59,765 nt of DNA from Frankiales bacterium (GCA_025966135.1 JAOPVP010000007.1:1-59765), one strand, 5' to 3'; counted from the stretch's first letter, positions 1-8,370 are shown. The notes: generated by a model from the sequence alone, not told the origin. Numbers and translations are program-made.

Positions 1-38
1 CCCCCCCCCCCCGTGCCCCCCCCACAACTCGGGCAGTC

Positions 39-803
39 TCAGACGCCGACGGCGCTGAACCCGCCGTCGACGTAGACGATCTGGCCGGTCGTCTTCGGGA
101 ACCAGTCGGACATCAGGGCGACGCAGGCCTTCGCGGTCGGCTCGGGGTCGTTCACGTCCCAGCCCAGCGGGGCCCGCTGCGCCCAGGCGTCCTCGAACTG
201 GTGGAACCCCGGGATCGCCTTGGCGGCCATCGTCTTGAGAGGACCGGCCGCAACCAGGTTGGAACGCACGCCGTGGGCGCCGAGATCCCTTGCCAGGTAG
301 CGGTTTGCGCTCTCCAGCCCGGCCTTGGCCACACCCATCCAGTCGTACGCCGGCCAGGCCACCCGCGCGTCGAAGTCGAGGCCGACGTAGGACGAGCCCG
401 GAGCGAGCAGGGGCAGCGCGGCGCGGGCCAGTGCGGGGTAGGACCAGGTCGAGACGTGCAGCGCGGTGCCGGCGTCCTCCCACGAGGTCTCCAGAACGCC
501 CTGGCCGAGCGCCGCCGCAGGGGCGAAGCCGATCGCGTGCAGGATGCCGTCCACACCGTCCACGTGCTCCCGCAGCCGCTTCGGCAGCAGCTCGAGATCC
601 TCCTCGGAGGTGACGTCGAGCTCGATCACGGGCGGGCTGCTGGGAAGCCGCTTGGCGATCCGGTTCGTCAGCGACAGGGAGCGGCCGAAGCCGGTGAGGA
701 CGATGGTCGCGCCCTGCTCCTGGGCGAGCCGCGCGACCGAGAACGCGATCGATGAGTCGGTGAGCACGCCGGTGATGAGCAGGCGCTTGCCTTCGAGCAA
801 CAT
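39..803 (-). CDS. fabI: Enoyl-ACP reductase, InhA/FabI type
   Basis: Catalyses the last, NADH-dependent reduction of each FAS-II elongation cycle in the cytoplasm. The 254-residue protein is an SDR-fold enoyl reductase. It has the FabI-type N-terminus (LITGVLTDSSIAFSVA) instead of a TGxxxGIG loop, and the Y153-x6-K160 catalytic pair in YDWMGVAK. The stretch VGLDFDARVAWPAYDWMGVA is very close to what I recall of mycobacterial InhA. The ATG shares one base with the stop of the preceding hydrolase (TGATG), so translation is probably coupled. It is the last gene of the fatty-acid operon. Only about 38 nt of C-rich sequence follow before the window edge and no terminator is visible. Confidence 0.95.
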   Translation of the reverse strand: MLLEGKRLLITGVLTDSSIAFSVARLAQEQGATIVLTGFGRSLSLTNRIAKRLPSSPPVIELDVTSEEDLELLPKRLREHVDGVDGILHAIGFAPAAALGQGVLETSWEDAGTALHVSTWSYPALARAALPLLAPGSSYVGLDFDARVAWPAYDWMGVAKAGLESANRYLARDLGAHGVRSNLVAAGPLKTMAAKAIPGFHQFEDAWAQRAPLGWDVNDPEPTAKACVALMSDWFPKTTGQIVYVDGGFSAVGV

Positions 804-1624
804 CAGTCCTCCGCGAGATGTCGGGCGAGGACCGTCTGGGCCTCGCGTGCAGCCGTCCAGAACACGCCGCCCTCGGGCAGCACCACCAGCTCCGACGAAG
901 GGAGTACGGCGGCGAGCTCGGCGGCCAGGTCGGACGGGTGGAGGGGGTCGTCGGTCTGCGCCAGCACCAGCGCGGGGCAGGAGATCTGTGAGAGCACGGC
1001 ACGGTCGTGCAGTGGCCGGTCCTCGTAGCGCGGCGCCGGGGCCGGCTTGGTGACCAGCTGGGTGGCGCGGCGCAGGACGAGGGCATCCACACCGCGGCGC
1101 TGCCGCACCTCGTCCGGGAGCTCCTCGAGAAGGATGTCCGCGGCGCCGCGGGCGTCCCTGCGCTCGATGGCGGCACCGAGCCGGTGCAGGCGCTCGGTGG
1201 CGCCGTCGCGACGGGTGTCGTCGATGACCGCCGGCAGGACGAAGGCGACCTTGCGGAACCGGTCAGGCTCACGCGACAGGGCGCGGAGCAGGGCGCCGGA
1301 GCCCAGAGACAGCCCGACGGCCTGCGAAGCGCCGACCGCGTCGGCGACCGCGAGCAGGTCGTCAGCGAGCAGGTCGTAGTCCCAGCCGTCCTCGAGCAGC
1401 GCACTGCCGCCGTGCCCTCGGAAGTCCAGCAGCACCCGGGTGCCCGCTACTCGGGTCGCGAGCGGCCGGGTCTCAGCCACGGAGCCGCCCAGGCCATGGG
1501 CGAAGACCGTGACGGGACCGCTGTCGCCGAGCACCACGAAGGACACTCCGTTGACCTCACCGGGGCTGATCTCACCGGAGGGGGCGGGGGCGACCGAGGG
1601 AGGATCGGGGAGGCGGAGCAGCAT
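803..1624 (-). CDS. Alpha/beta-hydrolase between MabA-like FabG and InhA-like FabI
   Basis: A 273-residue alpha/beta-hydrolase fold protein. Visible landmarks are the oxyanion-loop HG (VFAHGLGG), the nucleophile elbow GLSLGSG and the acid-strand Asp in AQTDDPLHP. The position that normally carries the catalytic His reads LPEGGVFWTA, with no His, so hydrolase activity is doubtful or uses another residue. The ATG at 1622-1624 is chosen because it overlaps the upstream stop by one base. The open frame runs further upstream only as an Arg-rich shadow of fabG. Its position between two FAS-II reductases suggests a role with acyl substrates, but the true substrate cannot be read from sequence. Confidence 0.85.
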   Translation of the reverse strand: MLLRLPDPPSVAPAPSGEISPGEVNGVSFVVLGDSGPVTVFAHGLGGSVAETRPLATRVAGTRVLLDFRGHGGSALLEDGWDYDLLADDLLAVADAVGASQAVGLSLGSGALLRALSREPDRFRKVAFVLPAVIDDTRRDGATERLHRLGAAIERRDARGAADILLEELPDEVRQRRGVDALVLRRATQLVTKPAPAPRYEDRPLHDRAVLSQISCPALVLAQTDDPLHPSDLAAELAAVLPSSELVVLPEGGVFWTAAREAQTVLARHLAED

Positions 1625-2328
1625 CAGTGGCCCATCCCGAGTCCGCCGTCGACGGGGACGACGGCGCCGTTGACGTAGGCCGCCTCGTCGCTGGCCAGGA
1701 AGGCAAGGACGGCCGCGACCTCGTCGACCTTGGCGGTGCGTCCGGCCGGGATGCTCGCGAGCACCTGCTCCCTGCGGGCGTCGGTGAGCTCGGCGGTCAT
1801 GTCGGTGTCGACGAAGCCCGGGGCGACCACGTTGCTGGTGATGTTGCGCGCGCCGAGCTCGCGCGCCAGGGAGCGGGAGAAGCCGACCAGGCCGGCCTTG
1901 GAGGCGGCATAGCTTGCCTGTCCGGCCGAACCGCTGAGCCCCACGACCGAGGAGACGAACAGCAGCCGTCCCCACTTGCCGCGCAGCATCGAGCGGGACG
2001 CCCGCTTCGCGAGCCGGTAGGCCGCGGTCAGGTTGGTGTCGAGGACCCGGCTGAAGGACTCCTCGCTCATGCGCAGCAGCAGCTGGTCGTCGGTGATGCC
2101 GGCGTTGGACACGAGCACCTCGACGGGGCCGTGCGCCTCCTCGACACTGAGGAAGGCGGCCTCGATCTCGTCAGTGGACGTGACGTCGCACTTGACCGTG
2201 AACAGCCCTTCGACCTCGCCACTGCGGCTGGTGACCGCGACCCGATGGCCCTGTGCCGCAAGCGTTCTTGCGGTGGCCAGGCCGATGCCGCGGTTGCCAC
2301 CGCTGACGAGGACGGAACGGGGAGTCAT
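1624..2328 (-). CDS. fabG: 3-oxoacyl-ACP reductase, MabA/FabG1-like
   Basis: NADPH-dependent reduction of 3-oxoacyl-ACP in FAS-II. The 234-residue SDR has the cofactor motif GGNRGIG (residues 10-16), the NAG motif in LVSNAG, and the catalytic Ser126/127, Tyr140 and Lys144 (YAASK). It ends in VPVDGGLGMGH, which with GGNRGIG and PVEVLVSNAG is strongly reminiscent of mycobacterial MabA. The ATG at 2326-2328 overlaps the accD6-like stop by one base (TGATG). In mycobacteria, mabA directly precedes inhA (established knowledge); here a hydrolase gene sits between them. Confidence 0.95.
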   Translation of the reverse strand: MTPRSVLVSGGNRGIGLATARTLAAQGHRVAVTSRSGEVEGLFTVKCDVTSTDEIEAAFLSVEEAHGPVEVLVSNAGITDDQLLLRMSEESFSRVLDTNLTAAYRLAKRASRSMLRGKWGRLLFVSSVVGLSGSAGQASYAASKAGLVGFSRSLARELGARNITSNVVAPGFVDTDMTAELTDARREQVLASIPAGRTAKVDEVAAVLAFLASDEAAYVNGAVVPVDGGLGMGH

Positions 2329-3716
2329 CACAGCGGTCCGTTCGGTCGGGTTCCCTTGCGGTGCGGGAGCTGGGCCAGCGTCTCGATGAGCCGGCGGCGC
2401 GTCTCGCCCGGCTCGATGACCTCGTCGACCGCACCGCACTCGAGGGCACGGGTGAGGCCGCCGGTGGTCGCTTCGTGCTCAGCGGCCAGCCGAAGCACCA
2501 GGGCCGCCCGTGCTGACGGATCTCTCTCCGCCATGAGCTCGCGACGGTGGAGGACCTCGACGGCTGCGGTGGCGCCCATGACGTCGACCTGGGCGCCCGG
2601 CCAGGCGAAGACGCGGTCCGCACCCAGCCCCTTGGAGCCCATGGCGATGAAGGCTCCGCCGTACGCCTTGCGGGTCACGACGGTGAGGCGCGGGACAGAG
2701 GCGCCGGCGAACGCGTGGAGCAGCTTGGCTCCGCGCCGCAGGACACCCTCATCCTCCTGGGCGACGCCGGGCAGGTACCCAGGCACGTCCACGAGGAAGA
2801 TGAGCGGAAGGCCCATGCCGTCGCACCACTGCACGAAGCGGCCGGTCTTGTCACCGGTCTCGGCGTCGAGGCAGCCGGCCATCCGCTGCGGGTCGTTGGC
2901 GACGACACCCACGGCGCGCCCACCCAGCCGACCGACCATCGTGACAGCGCTGGTTGCCCAGTCGCGGTGAAGCTCCAGGTAGCTGCCCGGGTCGAGGACC
3001 GCTTGGATGACGGGGCGGACGTCGTAGGACTTGCGGGGGTCGCCCGGAACCAGCGCGCCGGGGTCTGTGCCCTCGACGAGCGAGGTGTCGACGCTGCCCT
3101 GCTCACCGACGAGGAGCGCGAGCCGACGCGCGCTGTAGAGCGCCTCGTCGTCGGTGGGCGCGAGGAGGTGGGCCACACCGCTGATGCGACCGTGGGTGTC
3201 CGGGCCGCCGAGGCGGTCCATGTCGACGTTTTCGCCGGTGACCCGGCGGACGACGTCCGGGCCGGTCACGAAGACCCGGCCGGCCGGCCCCATGATCACG
3301 ATGTCGGTCAGCGCCGGCCCGTAGGCGGCGCCACCGGCCGCCGGCCCGAGCACGACCGAGACCTGCAGGACCCTGCCGCTGGCGCGGGTCTGCGCGGCGA
3401 AGACCTCGGCCACGCCCGCAAGTGAGGCCACGCCCTCGCGCAGACGGGCGCCCCCGGAGTGCCAGATGCCGATCACCGGAATGCCGCGCAGCAGCGCGAG
3501 GTCGGTGGCCCGGGCAATCGCACCGCAGCCGTCGACGCCGAGCGCGCCGCCCTGGACGCCAGGGTCGGTGGCAAACGCGACGACGTGCGTACCCCGGATC
3601 GTCCCGGTCGCCACCACCACACCGCAGGGCGCCTCAATGAGCTCCCAGCCGTCGAGCAGCGCGTCCAGGCGGCGGGTGCAGGTCGGGGCGAGCTCCGGGC
3701 CCGCGGTCATGGTCAT
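2328..3716 (-). CDS. accD6: Acyl-CoA carboxylase beta (carboxyltransferase) subunit, AccD6-like
   Basis: A 462-residue biotin-dependent carboxyltransferase, expected to move CO2 from a biotinylated alpha subunit to acetyl- or propionyl-CoA and so supply malonyl-type extender units. Both crotonase-like halves are visible: N-terminal GIWHSGGARLREGV and GPAAGGAAYGPAL, and C-terminal FLVDVPGYLPG and RKAYGGAFIAMGSKGLGAD. It has no N-terminal zinc ribbon, like actinobacterial AccD proteins. No biotin carboxylase gene lies nearby, so the alpha subunit must be encoded elsewhere. The ATG overlaps the fabF stop by 4 nt (ATGA). Placement after fabF matches the acpM-kasA-kasB-accD6 order known in mycobacteria. 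The symbol is assigned by context. Confidence 0.88.
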   Translation of the reverse strand: MTMTAGPELAPTCTRRLDALLDGWELIEAPCGVVVATGTIRGTHVVAFATDPGVQGGALGVDGCGAIARATDLALLRGIPVIGIWHSGGARLREGVASLAGVAEVFAAQTRASGRVLQVSVVLGPAAGGAAYGPALTDIVIMGPAGRVFVTGPDVVRRVTGENVDMDRLGGPDTHGRISGVAHLLAPTDDEALYSARRLALLVGEQGSVDTSLVEGTDPGALVPGDPRKSYDVRPVIQAVLDPGSYLELHRDWATSAVTMVGRLGGRAVGVVANDPQRMAGCLDAETGDKTGRFVQWCDGMGLPLIFLVDVPGYLPGVAQEDEGVLRRGAKLLHAFAGASVPRLTVVTRKAYGGAFIAMGSKGLGADRVFAWPGAQVDVMGATAAVEVLHRRELMAERDPSARAALVLRLAAEHEATTGGLTRALECGAVDEVIEPGETRRRLIETLAQLPHRKGTRPNGPL

Positions 3717-4936
3717 CGGAGGAACACCAGGGACACGTCGTGGCCTCCGAAACCGAACGAGGTGGACAGCGCGACCTCGTGGACGAGCTCGCGTGGGACG
3801 ACCCGGACGGCGTCGATGTCGGCCTCGTCGTCCATGTCGTCCAGGTTGCGGATGGGCGGGATGACGCTGTCGCGCAGGGCAACGACGGTGGCCACGGCTT
3901 CGACCGCGCCGGCAGCTCCGAGCAGGTGCCCAGTGCAGGACTTGGTGGCGGTGACGGCCGGGCGGTGCGCCCCGAGCGCGAGGGTGAAGGCCCGCGCCTC
4001 GGCGACGTCGCCGAGCGGGGTGCTGGTCGCGTGGGCGTTCACATGACCGACGTCGGTCGCGGTCAGCCCCGCGTCGCGTAGTGCCAAGGTGATGCTGCGG
4101 GCGGCGCCGCTACCAGCGGGGTCGGGCGCCGTGATGTGGTGGGCGTCGGACGCGAGCCCGGCGCCGCCGAGGCGGGCGTGGACGCGCGCGCCCCGGGCCC
4201 GGGCGTGCTCCTCGGTCTCGAGCACCAGCACGCCGGCTCCCTCGCCGAGGACGAAGCCATCGCGGCCCTTGTCGTAGGGGCGAGACGCGGCCTCGGGCTC
4301 GTCGTGCCGGGTGGACATCGCGCGCATCTGCGCGAAGCCGGCCATCGGCAGCGGGTGCACGCAGGCCTCGGAGCCGCCGGCGACGACCACGTCCGCGCGA
4401 CCGCTCCGAAGTAGGTCCAGGGCCAAAGCGATGGCCTCGGCGCCGGAGGCACAGGCACTGACCGGTGTGTGCACTCCGGCGCGGGCACCGAGGGCAAGCC
4501 CCACCGTGGCCGCCGGGCCGTTGGGCATGAGCATCGGGACCAGGTGCGGCGACACCGCCCGCGGCCCCTTCTCCCTCAGCACATCTGCCTGTCCCAGGAT
4601 CGTCAGCGCACCTCCGATCCCGGAGCCGATCACCACGGCGAGGCGCTCGGGCGCGACGGCCGGCGTACCGGCGTCGTCCCAGGCCTCACGTGCCGCGACG
4701 AGAGCCAGCTGCTGGACGCGGTCGAGGGTGCGCGCCTCGAGCCGCTCAAGTCGACCCTCGAGGTCCACCGTGGCGGCCAGGCGAGCGGGCAGCGCGTCCC
4801 ACTGCTCGCCCTCGAGCAGGCGGACGCCGGAGCGGCCGCTGAGCAGCCCCTCGGTCAGCGCTGCCACGTCGGGGCCGAGCGGGGTCAGGGCGCCCAGCCC
4901 CGTGACGGCGACGGGGCCCGCGAGGGCCGCGGTCAC
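3713..4936 (-). CDS. fabF: 3-oxoacyl-ACP synthase II (KAS II)
   Basis: Condenses malonyl-ACP with growing acyl-ACP. The 407-residue thiolase-fold protein has the nucleophile Cys162 in VSACASG, His302 in NAHATSTPLGD, Lys332 and His337 in KSCTGHLLGAAG, and the late-family GFGGHD loop near the C-terminus, giving a complete Cys-His-His set. The start is GTG at 4934-4936, which overlaps the acpP stop by 4 nt (GTGA). There is a single KAS II gene here, whereas mycobacteria have kasA and kasB in tandem. Confidence 0.95.
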   Translation of the reverse strand: MTAALAGPVAVTGLGALTPLGPDVAALTEGLLSGRSGVRLLEGEQWDALPARLAATVDLEGRLERLEARTLDRVQQLALVAAREAWDDAGTPAVAPERLAVVIGSGIGGALTILGQADVLREKGPRAVSPHLVPMLMPNGPAATVGLALGARAGVHTPVSACASGAEAIALALDLLRSGRADVVVAGGSEACVHPLPMAGFAQMRAMSTRHDEPEAASRPYDKGRDGFVLGEGAGVLVLETEEHARARGARVHARLGGAGLASDAHHITAPDPAGSGAARSITLALRDAGLTATDVGHVNAHATSTPLGDVAEARAFTLALGAHRPAVTATKSCTGHLLGAAGAVEAVATVVALRDSVIPPIRNLDDMDDEADIDAVRVVPRELVHEVALSTSFGFGGHDVSLVFLR

Positions 4937-5187
4937 GCAGGGACCCCGGCGGCGGCGATGTAGTCGATGGCGTCGCCGACGGTGCGCAGGTTCTCGAGCG
5001 CCTCGTCGGGGATGCGGACGCCGAAGCGCTCCTCGCAGGCCACGACGACCTCGACCATGGTGAGCGAGTCGACCTCGAGGTCGTTCTCGAACGTGGCCTC
5101 ACGGACCACCTTGTCGGCGGGTACGCCGGAGACCTCGTCGAGAACCTCGGCGAGACCGGTCAGAACGTCCGTCTGGGTGAGCGTCAT
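4933..5187 (-). CDS. acpP: Acyl carrier protein of FAS-II
   Basis: An acidic 84-residue four-helix carrier. The phosphopantetheine attachment Ser41 lies in the sequence EVDSLTMVE, so the canonical DSL motif is intact. The ATG at 5185-5187 has a good ribosome site, AGGAGA about 6 nt upstream. This is one of the few starts in the operon not embedded in the upstream stop. A 123-nt spacer separates it from fabH, allowing independent, higher ACP expression (inference). Confidence 0.96.
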   Translation of the reverse strand: MTLTQTDVLTGLAEVLDEVSGVPADKVVREATFENDLEVDSLTMVEVVVACEERFGVRIPDEALENLRTVGDAIDYIAAAGVPA

Positions 5188-5286
5188 GTGTCTTCTCCTG
5201 TAGCTAGGGGTGAGGGGGTGGAGCAGCTGGCCTGTCTCAGGGCAGCGGGTCTGTAGTGGGTCGACGAGGTCCCAGGGGCACAGTTG

Positions 5287-5334
5287 TTGTGGGCACAGGA
5301 CGACCTGGTGTTATGGGCACAGGACGACCTGGCC
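5287..5334. repeat. 24-bp tandem duplication across the fabH stop
   Basis: The 18-mer GGGCACAGGACGACCTGG occurs at 5291-5308 and again at 5315-5332 (period 24). The inner copy encodes the last residues of FabH. The outer copy lies just beyond its TAA stop at 5311-5313. It looks like a local slippage duplication that placed a second copy of the fabH 3' end in the fabH-acpP spacer. Confidence 0.85.
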
Positions 5335-6267
5335 GGCGGCCGTGAGCCCGGCGCCGAACCCGAAGAGCAGCACCGGGTCTCCGCTCTCCACCTCGCCGAG
5401 CTCCAGGAGCCGGGCCAGGGCGAGCGGCACGGACGCGGCGCTCGTGTTGCCGCTGTCCACCACGTCCCGCGCGACCACGACGGAGGCAGGCAGCCCGAGC
5501 GAGTTCGCCACCGATTCGGTGATCCGCAGGTTGGCCTGGTGGGGCACGAAGGCCTTCAGGTCCGCGGGCGCGATGCCGGCCTCGTCGCAGGCGCGACGGC
5601 ACAGGTCGGGGAGCGTCGTGGTCGCCCAGCGGTAGATCGCACGGCCCTCCATGGCGAGCAGCGGCGGGTTCCCGTGGATGGTGAGCCTGGCGTGCTGGTC
5701 GCCGTCGTGGCTCCACACCACCGGGCCGACGGTCTCGGTGGCTGTCCGGCTGACGACGACCGCGCCGGCGCCGTCGCCGAACAGGAACGCGGTCCCCCGG
5801 TCGTCCGGGTCGACCATCGGAAGCAGCTTCTCCGAGCCGACGACGAGCACGTGCTCGGCGGTGCCGGTGCGAACCGTGTCGGCGGCCAGCCCGAGCGCGT
5901 AGGCAAAGCCCGCACAGCCGGCTCCGATGTCGCTCGCACCGGCGTTCACGGCACCGAGACGGGCCGCCACCTCAGGGGAGCCGCCGGGCAGCGGACCGGG
6001 CATGGTGCAGGTGGCCAGCAGGACCAGGCCGAGGTCGGCGGCGTCGACGCCGGCCGCGGCGAGCGCCTTGCCGGACGCGGAGGTGGCCATGTCGACCACG
6101 GACTCGTCGTCGGCCGCGACACCGCGGGTCACGATGCCGCTGCGCTCCCGGATCCACTCATCGCTCGACGCCGTCCGCGCGGCGATGGCGAGGTTGTCCT
6201 CGCGCCGGGCCGGTCGGTGCGCGCCGATCCCGGTCAGGGCCGCGCCGGCAAGGGTCCGGGTCTTCAC
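5311..6267 (-). CDS. fabH: 3-oxoacyl-ACP synthase III
   Basis: Starts fatty-acid synthesis by condensing acyl-CoA with malonyl-ACP. It has 318 residues, slightly shorter than typical FabH. Cys118 in GAGCAGF, His243 in VPHQANLRI and Asn274 in DSGNTSAAS form the complete Cys-His-Asn triad. The chosen start is GTG at 6265-6267, which overlaps the fabD stop in GTGA. The frame is open further upstream but only as a shadow of fabD. The presence of fabH with a single fabF resembles the Streptomyces fabD-fabH-acpP-fabF order. Confidence 0.94.
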   Translation of the reverse strand: MKTRTLAGAALTGIGAHRPARREDNLAIAARTASSDEWIRERSGIVTRGVAADDESVVDMATSASGKALAAAGVDAADLGLVLLATCTMPGPLPGGSPEVAARLGAVNAGASDIGAGCAGFAYALGLAADTVRTGTAEHVLVVGSEKLLPMVDPDDRGTAFLFGDGAGAVVVSRTATETVGPVVWSHDGDQHARLTIHGNPPLLAMEGRAIYRWATTTLPDLCRRACDEAGIAPADLKAFVPHQANLRITESVANSLGLPASVVVARDVVDSGNTSAASVPLALARLLELGEVESGDPVLLFGFGAGLTAAGQVVLCP

Positions 6268-7154
6268 GCGGTCACCGAGGTCGGGATGTCGGCCGGGGTC
6301 TTGAGGGCGACGATCGGCACACCCGGGAGCGCGCGCTTGGCCACCGCAGCGAGCGTGCCGCCGGGGGCCAGCTCGATGACGAGGCTCGGCGACCGGCCGG
6401 CGATCGTCTGCAGGCACAGGTCGAACCGCACCGGTCCGGTCAGCTGACCCACCAGGCGGTCGAGCAGCTCCCGGCCGTCGGTCACGATGGCCCCGTCGGC
6501 GTTGGCCACGACAGCGCAGACCGGCCATCCCGGCGTGGTTGCGGCGACCAGCTCGGACAGACGGGGTACGGCGGAGCTCATCGCGCTGGTGTGGAAGGCA
6601 CCGGCTGTCTCGAGACGACGGACGCGGGCCGACGCCGGCGGTGCGGCCGCGAGGGCGTCGAGGGCGTCGAGCGGACCTCCCAGCACCACCTGGCCGGCGA
6701 CGTTGACGGTCGCTACCTCCAGACCGTGGACGACAGCGGCGGCCAGCACCTCGTCGGCATCGCCGCCCAGGACCGCCGCCATACCGGTCGGCTGGGAGGC
6801 GGCGGCGACGGCCATCGCGCGGCCCCGCTCGGCGGCCAGGCGAACGGCACTCGTGTCGTCGAGAACACCCGCGACAGCCAGCGCGGCCAGCTCGCCGATG
6901 CTGTGACCGCAGACCATGTCGGGGGTGACGTCGAGGGCACGGGCACTCAGCAGCGCGGTCGCCGTCAGCAGCGGCTGCGCCACGGCGGTGTCACGGATCT
7001 CGTCAGCGCCGGCCGCCGTGCCCAGGTGCAGCAGGTCGAGCCCGCAAGCGTCGGACCACGTGGCCAGGTCGCCCGCCGCACCAGGCAGGTCGAGCCAGGG
7101 CACGAGCATGCCGGGCGTCTGGGAACCCTGGCCGGGCACGAGGAGGACTATCAC
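6264..7154 (-). CDS. fabD: Malonyl-CoA:ACP transacylase
   Basis: Loads malonyl groups onto ACP. The 296-residue protein starts with the PGQGSQ oxyanion motif (residues 8-12) and has nucleophile Ser85 in CGHSIGE, Arg110/112 in ERGRAM and His188 in GAFHTSAM. The start is taken as GTG at 7152-7154, which puts PGQGSQ at its usual distance from the N-terminus. No strong ribosome site is visible, and the reading frame continues upstream into fasR. It is the first gene after the regulator, and the palindrome at 7224-7238 lies about 70 nt before it. Confidence 0.92.
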   Translation of the reverse strand: MIVLLVPGQGSQTPGMLVPWLDLPGAAGDLATWSDACGLDLLHLGTAAGADEIRDTAVAQPLLTATALLSARALDVTPDMVCGHSIGELAALAVAGVLDDTSAVRLAAERGRAMAVAAASQPTGMAAVLGGDADEVLAAAVVHGLEVATVNVAGQVVLGGPLDALDALAAAPPASARVRRLETAGAFHTSAMSSAVPRLSELVAATTPGWPVCAVVANADGAIVTDGRELLDRLVGQLTGPVRFDLCLQTIAGRSPSLVIELAPGGTLAAVAKRALPGVPIVALKTPADIPTSVTA

Positions 7155-7223
7155 CCCGACAACACTTGTCGAGCCCAGGACCGAAAGCGGCAGCAGGCGC
7201 ACACCGAAAGGTACGGTCGACTT

Positions 7224-7238
7224 TGTAGGAAACCTACA
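7224..7238. promoter_or_regulatory. Perfect palindrome TGTAGG-AAA-CCTACA, candidate FasR operator
   Basis: A perfect 6-3-6 inverted repeat lies at the 3' end of fasR, overlapping its TAG stop, and directly upstream of fabD. It is the only such palindrome seen between these genes. In Streptomyces coelicolor FasR binds the fabDHPF promoter region (established); that this palindrome is the site is inference. Confidence 0.55.
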
Positions 7239-8370
7239 GTTGTTGTGTCCGACCAATGACGAACGCAACACGGACGACTTGCGCGTCCCTCGGATCGGCG
7301 AGGTCGAGGCCCACCAGCTCCATAATCTTGCGAAGCCTGTAGCGCACGGTGTTGGCGTGCACATACAACACCCGGGCCGTCCCCTCAAGTGAACTTCCGG
7401 AGTCGAGGAACGCCCCCGCCGTGGCCAACAAGTCGCCCCCGGCAGCGGCCAGCGGCCCGTGCACGTCCTCCAACAACCGCGCACGCGCGCTCGGGTCTCC
7501 CAGGACCGCGCGCTCGGCGAGCAGGTCGGTTGCCTTCACCGGACGCGGGGCACCCGGCCAGGCGGCGACCGCGGCCAGACCGGCAAGCGCCTCCTTGACG
7601 CAGGTGGCGGCGGACGCCAGATCGTCGACGACGGGACCGACCACCACCGGCCCCTCGGGGAGAGCCACCGCCAGCTGCTTCACGGCCGTCTCCGGTCGAC
7701 CCTCGCCACCGACGACCACCAGCAGCCCACCACCCGCTTCGCCGGTGAGGACGAACAAGCCGCTGTGCCGACCGTGCCCGCGCAAGTCCTCGAGCCGCGG
7801 CTCGACCGGACCGCTGGGGGCCAAGGCGGCCAGGGCGGTCACCCATGCAGGGCGCCCCCAACCGAGGGAGCCGGCTCGAGACAGCGTGAGGTCGCCCACC
7901 TGGTCGCGTACCAGGGCTTCGACGACGCCGGCCTCGAGCCGTGCGTCCCAGGCTCCGCGGGCCTCGGCCGCGGACGCGTAGACCTCGGCCGCGGCGAAGG
8001 CGATCTCGCGGGAGTACCGCAGCACGGCCTCGCGCAGCTCCTGCTCTCCCCCCGGCTCGGCCAGCCGAGGGACCTGCGTCTCCAACACGTCCACGACGAC
8101 GCGGATGAGCTGCACGGTCTGCTTGAGGCTGACGGCGCGGGTCAGCTCGCGCGGCGCTGCGCCGAAGACGTCCGGCGCCGGGGCCGGTGCGGTGGACGCG
8201 TCGCGGAGCCAGCCGGTGAAGGCGGCGATACCGGCCTGGACCACCAGGCCGACATCGGCGCGCTGGGCAGGCGGCAGGCTGGTGAACCACGGCAGCGCGT
8301 CCATCTGCTGCACGGCCTCAGTGCTCAACCGGGACTGCGCCTTGCGCACGCGTTGCCACGTGGACGGCAC
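7234..8370 (-). CDS. fasR: PucR-type regulator of fatty-acid synthesis, FasR/MabR-like
   Basis: A 378-residue DNA-binding regulator with a C-terminal PucR helix-turn-helix: SLEGTARVLYVHANTVRYRLRK occupies roughly residues 330-351, with the family NTVRYRLRKI signature. The N-terminal two thirds are a poorly conserved ligand/oligomerisation region. The GTG start at 8368-8370 is chosen because an AGGGAGG ribosome site lies 6 nt upstream. Orthologues next to fabD activate FAS-II genes in Streptomyces (FasR) and mycobacteria (MabR), which is established; its position here implies the same job. Confidence 0.9.
   Translation of the reverse strand: MPSTWQRVRKAQSRLSTEAVQQMDALPWFTSLPPAQRADVGLVVQAGIAAFTGWLRDASTAPAPAPDVFGAAPRELTRAVSLKQTVQLIRVVVDVLETQVPRLAEPGGEQELREAVLRYSREIAFAAAEVYASAAEARGAWDARLEAGVVEALVRDQVGDLTLSRAGSLGWGRPAWVTALAALAPSGPVEPRLEDLRGHGRHSGLFVLTGEAGGGLLVVVGGEGRPETAVKQLAVALPEGPVVVGPVVDDLASAATCVKEALAGLAAVAAWPGAPRPVKATDLLAERAVLGDPSARARLLEDVHGPLAAAGGDLLATAGAFLDSGSSLEGTARVLYVHANTVRYRLRKIMELVGLDLADPRDAQVVRVAFVIGRTQQL

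Noticed and set aside
1..38. Poly-C tract (12 C, then 8 C) at the window start
   Set aside because: It lies at the window edge without context and could be an assembly artefact or simple repeat; no function is claimed.
201..755. Long plus-strand ORFs opposite fabI and across most of the window
   Set aside because: Compositional shadows of real genes in high-GC DNA: Arg/Ala/Gly-rich or His/Asp-rich, no domain motifs, and a real gene lies on the other strand.
1625..1975. N-terminal extension of the alpha/beta-hydrolase frame
   Set aside because: Reads an Arg-rich shadow of fabG; the ATG at 1622-1624 overlaps the stop as at neighbouring junctions.
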